From: an uncultured Collinsella sp.
GTDB taxonomy: Bacteria > Actinomycetota > Coriobacteriia > Coriobacteriales > Coriobacteriaceae
Direction of reading: 5' to 3'
Length of the DNA: 17,610 nucleotides
NCBI GenBank assembly: GCA_902493615.1
Contig: CABUQK010000032.1
Span: forward strand, 1-17,610
Part shown: in pieces, positions 12,512-17,610 of the stretch
Position numbering within the stretch: position 1 is the stretch's first letter
Layout: each line of letters starts with the position of its first letter
Program-made: the position numbers and the translations under genes
Notes under the pieces: model-generated
Seen by the model: the letters and a program-made list of their open reading frames with translations, nothing else
Databases searched by the model: none
Told to the model about the DNA's origin: nothing

Positions 12512-13908
12512 CTACTCAATATAGTTGGGATTCTTCTTGATGATCACGCGTGCAGCGATGAACGAGACAACGATGGCGATGACGGCGACAACGCACGCCA
12601 GTACGAAGTTGCCCATGGATCCATCGGGAGCGATAAAGATCAGCGCAGAAAGAAGACCGGGGCATGCTCCCGCAACATACTCCTTCAGGACGAAGATGCC
12701 TGCAGGGAGTCCCGCGCAGAGGGCGCCGATTGCTGTGCCGACAAGCAGGCGGGGACGCTCGATGAGGCAGCCGTAAAATGCGGGCTCAGTTACGCCACAG
12801 AGTGCGGTGACGGCAACCGTGGTGACCATACCTCTCTTCTCCTTGTTGCCTTTCATTGCAGTTGCCAAGGCGAGACTCGTGCCGCCAATGCAGAGGTTTG
12901 AGATGAAGCCAAAGATGATGGGCGCCCAGCCGAGCTGCGCCAAGCTCGTAACTTCGATCGCGATGTAGGCCTTATCAAGACCGAGCATGACAAAATAGGG
13001 GTTAAGGGCTGCAAGGATTGGAGTAGCGATAAATGCCACGTTATCCATGAGCCACGTGGCGGCATCACTCAGCGCGTAGCCCATCATGCTGCCGGCGGGG
13101 CCGAGGATAATCAGCTCAACAGGCACGACGATGAACATGGTGAGCAGCGGCTTCAAGAACAGTTTGGTAATGTCGGGGATGATTTTCTGAAGACCGCGAT
13201 CAACAAAGTACATGAACACAACGCCCAGTACGATTGGCACCACCGTGCTCGAGTAGTCATTCGTCGGGATGGGGATGCCAAGAAAGTCGAGACCCTCAGC
13301 ACCGCTAATAGACGAGCTAATCATGATTGCGCCCAGCAGTGCGCCCATGATAGGCTGCATCTTCATGACGGCGGCGAGCTGATAGCCGAGGTAAACGGGC
13401 AGGAAGCTAAATGAGGCGCTGAAGATCGCCAGCAGAACCTGGGCGGTTCCGCTATCGGTGCTCAATCCACAATAATTGACCAGGAGATTCTTGATCGAAA
13501 GAATGAGTCCGCCAACGATGAGCGCCGGAACGATGGGCATGAATACCTGTGCAGAGACGTTCCCGAATTTCTCAATCAAGCCCATGGCGGTGTTACCGCT
13601 TTTAATGCCTTCTGCAAGGTCTTTGGCGGTTTGGGCATCGTCGGCAACCGTGCCACCGCCGACTTCGATTCCCGCGAAGTCGAGGAAGTCGTTGTAGGCC
13701 TCGGTGACGTTGGGGCCGATGATCACCTGAAGCTGGCCACCGCTGACTACTGCCCCGAGCGCCTGGTCAGCCGATTTGGCGAGCTGGAGATCGATGATCG
13801 AGGTGTCTCGTGCGTGCGAAGGCGCGTCGCACAATGAGTTACCGATGTAATGTTCTCTTTGCCGCCAACAGCCTTTAGGACTGTTTCGGACATTGCCTGA
13901 TATTTCAT
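12512..13908 (-). pseudogene. Beta-glucoside-type PTS permease EIIBC, frameshifted
   Basis: A PTS permease that would import and phosphorylate a beta-glucoside. The native start at 13908 has AGGAGA ahead (overlapping the bglA stop) and gives MKYQAMSETVLKAVGG, the usual EIIB beginning, with the phosphorylated Cys26 in HCATRLR. Just after this the frame shifts, around CGCACGCACGAG (13807-13818). The original frame soon ends at a TAG, while the remaining EIIB (VVSGGQLQVIIG) and the whole EIIC domain continue intact in the next frame. EIIC has about ten membrane segments and the conserved GVTEPAFYG. If repaired it would be about 466 aa, EIIBC with no EIIA domain, so EIIA would have to come from elsewhere. 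A real mutation, a phase-variable repeat or a sequencing error are all possible. Confidence 0.82.
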
Positions 13909-13917
13909 CTCTTTCTC

Positions 13918-15336
13918 CTAACCTTCCTGCTCCTGATACTTCGAGATAAGGTCTCGGTACCAATACCAGCTCTTTTTGGGGGTGCGCTCCAGATTGTTCT
14001 CGAAGTCGATATGGACAAGTCCGTATCGTTTTTCGTAGCCGTTGATCCAGCTATACAGATCCATCGTCGACCAGAGGTAGTAGCCCTCAACGCGCGCGCC
14101 GTCGCGCTTAGCCCTCATCATGTGCTCGATGAACTGGCCCAGAAGTTCGATGCGGTCATCATCGTGGATCATTCCGTCTGCGTCTGGTTGTTCATAGGCG
14201 CCATGTCCGTTTTCCGTAATAAAGATGCGGGGCGCGTCATAGCGCTCGTGGACATCCATGATGGTTGAATACATGCAACTTGGGAGTATTTCGCGGCCCC
14301 ATTTATTGCGGGGAACATTGCTGTCGCGGGCGCTTTCAAACAAGGGCGCAATGCATTTTCCTTCGACCTTTTTACTCGAACCGCCCTTATTGTTCGCCGA
14401 AACGGCAAGCTCTCCACCGTGCCAGTCGGTTACATACTCTCGGCAATACACGTTGAGTCCAATAAAATCGACTTTACCGTCTCTGAATTCTTCTACGTCA
14501 TTTGGGGATCGATAGAGCGAGACGCCAAGTTTTTCAAGGATTTCGTCCATTTCTGGCGGCAGTTGACCCTGAAGTGCTGGTGCCAGAATCATGCGATTGG
14601 CGAAAAAGTCTGCGTATCGAAATACGTCATCGGGGTGCTCGGTTGCCGGGTCGAGTTCGACAACGCCGCCATCGTGGACGGCACCGATGATGCCGTCGTA
14701 GCCCATTTGACGATATGCTCGGACTGCGAGTGCGCTTGCGCGCATCAGGTTGTACTGAAACTGCATGTACGACTGAACGTCGAGCGATCGATTGGGGGGA
14801 TAGTTGCCCAACATGTTTACGCAGTAGCTGTAGAAATGCGGCTCGTTAACGGTAGCCCAGATTTTGACGCGGTCTCCAAAGCGCTCAAAGCAAATCTTGG
14901 CGTATTTGCAGAACCACTCTGCCATATCGTTGTTCAGCCATCCGCCTTTGCAAGCAAGCGTGAATGGCAGATCGTAATGGAACAGCGTAACGTTGGGCTC
15001 TATGCCATTTTCGAGGCAGCAATCAATGACCCGATTATAAAAATCGATACCCTTTTCATTCACTTCACCGATACCCGTGGGGATGATTCGACTCCATGAA
15101 AGAGAGAAGCGATAGGTGTTTTGTCCGCCTTCTTTCATCATGCGGATATCTTCTTCATAGCGATGGTAGAAGTCGCAAGATACATCACCGTCAACATGGT
15201 TGATGTTCTTATTGCTTGTGTGGTTAAAGAAATCCCACTCGCCAAGGCCTTTGCCGTCTTCGTTCCAGGCACCCTCGCACTGATAAGACGCCGTGGCGGA
15301 ACCCCAGAGAAACGGGATGTTGTTCACGTTGCCCAT
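13918..15336 (-). CDS. bglA: 6-phospho-beta-glucosidase, glycoside hydrolase family 1
   Basis: This cytosolic enzyme hydrolyses the 6-phospho-beta-glucosides delivered by the PTS into glucose 6-phosphate and an aglycone or glucose. The 472-aa GH1 barrel has FLWGSATASYQCEG at the start, acid/base Glu165 in TVNEP, and nucleophile Glu375 in ITENG. The C-terminal stretch LYSWINGYEKRYG carries Ser429, Lys436 and Tyr438. Ser in place of the Glu found in plain beta-glucosidases, with the Lys and Tyr, is the phosphate-binding pattern of the 6-phospho enzymes. I chose the ATG at 15336 because AAAGGGG lies 4-5 bases ahead; the ATGs at 15354 and 15351 have no ribosome site. The gene is upstream of the PTS gene, which starts 10 bases after its stop. 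Codons are less C/G-biased than in the core genes. The family is certain, the phospho-specificity strongly suggested. Confidence 0.92.
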   Translation of the reverse strand: MGNVNNIPFLWGSATASYQCEGAWNEDGKGLGEWDFFNHTSNKNINHVDGDVSCDFYHRYEEDIRMMKEGGQNTYRFSLSWSRIIPTGIGEVNEKGIDFYNRVIDCCLENGIEPNVTLFHYDLPFTLACKGGWLNNDMAEWFCKYAKICFERFGDRVKIWATVNEPHFYSYCVNMLGNYPPNRSLDVQSYMQFQYNLMRASALAVRAYRQMGYDGIIGAVHDGGVVELDPATEHPDDVFRYADFFANRMILAPALQGQLPPEMDEILEKLGVSLYRSPNDVEEFRDGKVDFIGLNVYCREYVTDWHGGELAVSANNKGGSSKKVEGKCIAPLFESARDSNVPRNKWGREILPSCMYSTIMDVHERYDAPRIFITENGHGAYEQPDADGMIHDDDRIELLGQFIEHMMRAKRDGARVEGYYLWSTMDLYSWINGYEKRYGLVHIDFENNLERTPKKSWYWYRDLISKYQEQEG

Positions 15337-15407
15337 GAATCCCCTTTCCATCATTCAACACGGTGGATACGTGTGGCGGAATTACGATTAAGATGACGTC
15401 AACTGAT

Positions 15408-15445
15408 TTGAATCATAGGAGAACGACCAAAGCTGTTTGATTCAA
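15408..15445. promoter_or_regulatory. Candidate operator between bglA and the RpiR-family regulator
   Basis: TTGAATCA (15408-15415) and TGATTCAA (15438-15445) are a perfect 8-bp inverted repeat, centres 30 bp (about three DNA turns) apart, in the divergent intergenic region. A tetrameric SIS-domain regulator could bridge them. No promoter in 15337-15487 was clear enough to call. Confidence 0.4.
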
Positions 15446-15487
15446 TAAATGAACTATGATTTCGAGGAGAGCGGAAAGAGGGATCAC

Positions 15488-16324
15488 GTGAATATCAATG
15501 ACTTCGATGTGCTCAATCGCATTAGCTCCATCATCAACAGCGAGTTTGGGTCAAACGATGCCGCCATCGCTCGATATCTCATCGCTCACATTAGGCGTTC
15601 GAGCGAAATCAATGTTGCCACAATAACCCGCGATGCATTCGTGACCCGTTCCGCTGTTCGTCGTTTCTGCAATCGATTGGGCTACCAGTCTCTTAGCGAT
15701 TTGAAAGAATCATTTACTCAATCAGTCTTTCCAAGCGACTTAAGCCATCGAGAGGAGGAATTTGGCTACGAGGAGTACAGGGCAGAGCTCGACGTTCGCA
15801 TGATCGAGATGTTCGCTGAGGTTGAAAGCGGCGTGTCCGATATCGCTATTAAGCACCTTGCCGACGAAATTGATGGCCATAAAAACGTTGAAATCTGGTG
15901 CACCAATAATGTGAGCGCCAATCTCGTACGATTTCAGCAGGAAATGTTTTATGCGGGCAAGATAGTTCGCATAGTTGCTGGGGCTAACGTCGCGGAATTG
16001 AAAAACATGGGAGACGCTTCGCAGTCATTGATAATTCTCGTATCGGTCTCCGGGCTATTTGCGTCCCAGGCGCGTGAGTATCTTGATTGCCGTTCGGGCA
16101 GGAAGATTCTAATTACTGCGTTTAGCAACGATGACAAATCGAGGTCTTTTGACCGTGTATATCGTCTTGGTAATGCGGGAAACGGAATTGACCGACTCGG
16201 CGTTTATTCGAAATACGCCATGACCTATTTCTTCGACTTGCTATCGTCGTGTTACTTGAGTCGCTACCCCTGCACCAAGGGGGAGCCGCTCTATGGGTCT
16301 ACTTTGGTCTGGCCCGAGCAGTAG
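15488..16324 (+). CDS. RpiR/MurR-family transcriptional regulator (HTH plus SIS domain)
   Basis: A sugar-phosphate-responsive regulator, probably controlling the divergent bglA-PTS operon. The N-terminal HTH_6 domain covers about residues 5-80, with the recognition region near 42-63 (NVATITRDAFVTRSAVRRFC). The C-terminal SIS domain covers about 130-225, with LVSVSGLFAS (184-193) as the phosphosugar loop. I prefer the GTG at 15488, since GGAAAGAGGG lies 5 bases ahead and the protein then starts near the first helix. An in-frame ATG at 15449 adds 13 residues but has no ribosome site. The product is 278 aa, normal for the family. The codons are AT-richer than in the core. Beta-glucoside operons are more often run by BglG-type antiterminators, so this pairing is less usual. 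The ligand is unknown. Confidence 0.85.
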   Translation: MNINDFDVLNRISSIINSEFGSNDAAIARYLIAHIRRSSEINVATITRDAFVTRSAVRRFCNRLGYQSLSDLKESFTQSVFPSDLSHREEEFGYEEYRAELDVRMIEMFAEVESGVSDIAIKHLADEIDGHKNVEIWCTNNVSANLVRFQQEMFYAGKIVRIVAGANVAELKNMGDASQSLIILVSVSGLFASQAREYLDCRSGRKILITAFSNDDKSRSFDRVYRLGNAGNGIDRLGVYSKYAMTYFFDLLSSCYLSRYPCTKGEPLYGSTLVWPEQ

Positions 16325-16346
16325 CGGCTCTATAGTTCTCCCGTCT

Positions 16347-16366
16347 GGAGAATGAGCGTGGATAAT
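16347..16366 (+). repeat. Right copy of the 20-bp direct repeat
   Basis: GGAGAATGAGCGTGGATAAT matches 12300-12319 at 18 of 20 positions. It begins 22 bases after the regulator stop codon and runs into the left arm of a hairpin. Confidence 0.5.
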
Positions 16367-16414
16367 CTCCGCTTTGGGCTTAGAGCCGCGCTAAAAGCGG
16401 GAGATTATCCACGC
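16356..16414. repeat. Strong hairpin after the regulator gene
   Basis: GCGTGGATAATCTCC (16356-16370) pairs perfectly over 15 bp with GGAGATTATCCACGC (16400-16414). The stem continues past a bulged G399 with GCTTT (16371-16375) and AAAGC (16394-16398). No T-tract follows, so it is not a canonical terminator, though it lies where one is expected. It shares its left arm with the 20-bp direct repeat. Confidence 0.65.
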
Positions 16415-16631
16415 TTGAACGTGCCGTGGAAGCACGATCGTGACCTATGTAATAGTGCAAGAGGGTCGGTATCGAAGGTCGATGCTGCAGATGTACTCCA
16501 CCGTGACAAAGTGTTCCCTCGGGAAACGTCACCTCAGTATCCAAAACCACTGTCCTTCATATCCAAACTCAATAAAACCGCAGGTCACGGCTATATAGAT
16601 ACGCCCGGCACCGTGTATCTAGAGGTTTTCG
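16415..16631. other. Gene-free spacer before the tRNA-tuf promoter
   Basis: I see no credible gene here. Two small hairpins are present: GTGAC/GTCAC with an inner TTCCC/GGGAA stem (16503-16532), and TAGATAC/GTATCTA (16596-16602 and 16615-16621). The second lies just before the -35 box and could end stray transcription, but neither has a T-tract. Confidence 0.4.
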
Positions 16632-16661
16632 TTGACAGCCCCCAAGGTGGCATCGTATTAT
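16632..16661 (+). promoter_or_regulatory. Near-consensus promoter of the tRNA-tuf transcript
   Basis: TTGACA (16632-16637), an 18-bp spacer, and TATTAT (16656-16661) are almost the sigma-70 consensus, as expected for a heavily used tRNA/EF-Tu operon. The start would be near 16668, about 56 bases before the first tRNA. Confidence 0.8.
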
Positions 16662-16723
16662 CTTCTTCGTTCGCGGGGGCGGCGGTCCAAAAGACCAAAG
16701 GACCTGCGGATACTTGAACGATT

Positions 16724-16805
16724 GGGAGTTTGCCCGAGTGGTTAATGGGGACGGGCTGTAAACCCGTTGGCTCTGCCTACATAGGTTCGAATCCTATAGC
16801 TCCCA
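16724..16805 (+). tRNA. tRNA-Tyr (anticodon GUA)
   Basis: A class II tRNA with a long variable arm (TGGCTCTGCCTAC). The acceptor GGGAGTT pairs with AGCTCCC (one G-T wobble), the anticodon stem ACGGG/CCCGT encloses CTGTAAA (anticodon GTA), and the T arm is ATAGG-TTCGAAT-CCTAT. The discriminator is A. The following bases read CCC, so CCA is not encoded, unlike in the other tRNAs here. Confidence 0.95.
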
Positions 16806-16815
16806 CCCGTCAAGT

Positions 16816-16891
16816 GCCTGTATAGCTCAGTCGGTAGAGCACTTCGTTGGTAACGAAGAGGTCACCAGTTCAAGTCTGGTTGCAGGCTCCA
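16816..16891 (+). tRNA. tRNA-Thr (anticodon GGU)
   Basis: The acceptor GCCTGTA/TGCAGGC, D stem GCTC/GAGC, anticodon stem CTTCG/CGAAG with loop TTGGTAA (anticodon GGT, reading ACC/ACU), and T arm ACCAG-TTCAAGT-CTGGT are regular. CCA is encoded at 16889-16891. It lies 10 bases after tRNA-Tyr in the same transcript. Confidence 0.95.
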
Positions 16892-16894
16892 TCC

Positions 16895-16971
16895 GGCGGT
16901 GTAGCTCAGTTGGTTAGAGCACACGGTTCATACCCGTGGCGTCACTGGTTCGAATCCAGTCACCGCTACCA
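16895..16971 (+). tRNA. tRNA-Met (anticodon CAU), probably elongator
   Basis: The acceptor GGCGGTG pairs with CACCGCT (G1-T72 wobble), the anticodon stem CACGG/CCGTG encloses TTCATAC (anticodon CAT), and the T arm is ACTGG-TTCGAAT-CCAGT. CCA is encoded. The initiator hallmarks (three G-C pairs closing the anticodon stem, unpaired C1-A72) are absent. A lysidine-modified tRNA-Ile(CAU) cannot be ruled out from sequence alone, but the body looks like elongator tRNA-Met. Confidence 0.9.
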
Positions 16972-16982
16972 ATACATACACT

Positions 16983-17010
16983 GCGCCCGATTTATCGGGC
17001 GCTTTATTTT
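16983..17010 (+). terminator. Hairpin with T-tract between tRNA-Met and tuf
   Basis: GCGCCCGA (16983-16990) and TCGGGCGC (16995-17002) form an 8-bp perfect stem with a 4-base loop, followed by TTTATTTT. It has the form of a rho-independent terminator but lies upstream of tuf with only about 40 bases before the gene, so it is probably an attenuator or partial terminator. Confidence 0.75.
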
Positions 17011-17052
17011 AGATTCGTTTCGCGAAAGCGATCCTTATAAGGAGGATGAAAC

Positions 17053-17610
17053 ATGGCTAAGGAGAAGTTCGAGCGTTCCAAGCCGCATGTTAACATCGGC
17101 ACCATCGGTCACGTTGACCACGGTAAGACGACGCTGACTGCTGCTATTTCCAAGACGCTGTCCGAGAACGACGGCTCCCATGGCACCGCTCACGCTGACT
17201 TCACCGCCTTCGAGAACATCGACAAGGCTCCCGAGGAGCGCGAGCGTGGCATCACGATCTCCATTGCTCACATTGAGTACGAGACCGATAAGCGTCACTA
17301 TGCTCACGTTGACTGCCCTGGTCACGCTGACTACGTTAAGAACATGATCACCGGTGCTGCCCAGATGGACGGTGCTATCCTGGTTATCGCTGCTACTGAC
17401 GGCCCTATGGCTCAGACCCGCGAGCACATCTTGCTCGCCCGTCAGGTTGGCGTTCCCTACATCGTCGTGTTCCTGAACAAGTGCGACATGGTCGACGACG
17501 AGGAGCTCATCGAGCTCGTCGAGATGGAAGTTCGCGAGCTGCTCGACAGCTACGAGTTCCCGGGTGACGACACCCCGATCATCCGCGGCTCCGCTCTGAA
17601 GGCCCTGGAG
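17053..17610 (+). CDS. tuf: Elongation factor Tu (partial, runs off the window)
   Basis: EF-Tu carries aminoacyl-tRNA to the ribosome as a GTP complex. The first 186 codons are present, covering most of the GTPase domain: G1 GHVDHGKT, the switch I RGITIS, G3 DCPGHADY, G4 NKCDMV, and G5 SALKALE at the very end. The start has AAGGAGG seven bases ahead. Codon use differs from its neighbours: 15 of 19 Ala codons are GCT, where the other core genes use mostly GCC, a mark of very high expression. Three tRNAs lie directly upstream. A 12-bp palindrome TCCTTATAAGGA (17031-17042) overlaps the ribosome site. Identity is certain. Confidence 0.98.
   Translation, partial: MAKEKFERSKPHVNIGTIGHVDHGKTTLTAAISKTLSENDGSHGTAHADFTAFENIDKAPEERERGITISIAHIEYETDKRHYAHVDCPGHADYVKNMITGAAQMDGAILVIAATDGPMAQTREHILLARQVGVPYIVVFLNKCDMVDDEELIELVEMEVRELLDSYEFPGDDTPIIRGSALKALE

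Noticed and set aside
12352..12540. Possible 62-aa plus-strand gene downstream of the PTS gene
   Set aside because: It reads straight through the operon terminator hairpin and into the end of the PTS gene, with no good ribosome site.
13909..13963. ATG at 13963 as the start of the PTS gene
   Set aside because: It lies within the end of bglA, has no family-like sequence and skips the natural EIIB start. The ATG at 13908 has a good ribosome site and encodes the normal N-terminus.
14419..15099. Plus-strand frame of 226 codons inside bglA
   Set aside because: The opposite strand encodes a complete GH1 enzyme with both catalytic Glu residues. This frame has no ribosome site or recognisable motif.
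16352..16717. Possible 121-aa gene between the regulator and tRNA-Tyr
   Set aside because: It would run through a perfect 15-bp hairpin and the tRNA-tuf promoter. It has no ribosome site and its sequence resembles no family.

Overview
The window looks like chromosome from a high-GC Gram-positive gut actinobacterium of the Coriobacteriia, most likely Collinsella or a close relative. This is an inference from three things: strongly C/G-ending codons in the housekeeping genes, the ispD-ispF-cysS-rlmB order known from actinobacteria, and a yacP/rae1-type gene after rlmB as in Firmicutes. No 16S or marker comparison was possible.

Layout. (1) 1-1850: the last codons of an unidentified gene, a hairpin terminator, then the dipeptidase gene pepD with its own terminator. 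(2) 1872-3732, minus strand: a two-gene hipB-hipA toxin-antitoxin module behind three copies of a 14-bp operator-like site. (3) 3767-4530, minus strand: the manganese exporter gene mntP under a yybP-ykoY manganese riboswitch that ends in an intrinsic terminator. (4) 4693-10224, plus strand: a conserved housekeeping block. disA (c-di-AMP synthesis), ispD and ispF (isoprenoid MEP pathway) and cysS are tightly packed or overlapping. A 102-nt near-palindrome and a terminator follow, then rlmB (23S rRNA methylation) and a NYN-domain nuclease gene. (5) 10252-11661, minus strand: a single-gene protein with an N-terminal excisionase/MerR-type DNA-binding domain and a HipA-like kinase domain, preceded by a 20-bp inverted repeat. 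It may be a toxin and antitoxin in one chain. (6) 11758-11939: tRNA-Thr(UGU) with a good promoter and a terminator. (7) 11940-12330: a gene-free stretch full of repeats, including two 55-nt dyads 80 bp apart with compensatory stem changes, two degenerate 71-bp units, and an 84-nt near-palindrome. (8) 12377-16414: a beta-glucoside utilisation cassette. bglA (6-phospho-beta-glucosidase) and a PTS EIIBC gene lie on the minus strand, with a divergent RpiR-family regulator. The PTS gene is frameshifted just after its phosphorylated cysteine. The cassette is flanked by an 18/20-bp direct repeat and its codon use is visibly less C/G-biased than the core, so it is probably an accessory insertion. (9) 16632-17610: a near-consensus promoter, tRNA-Tyr, tRNA-Thr(GGU), tRNA-Met, a hairpin with a T-tract, and the start of tuf (EF-Tu), which runs off the window. 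The arrangement resembles the E. coli tRNA-tufB operon.

Together the core genes serve second-messenger, isoprenoid, translation and manganese functions. The two HipA-type modules and the sugar cassette sit between or beside conserved operons, and they are where the unusual features are concentrated. The strongest candidates for something undescribed are the tandem dyads at 12002-12136 and the HTH-HipA fusion with its operator.
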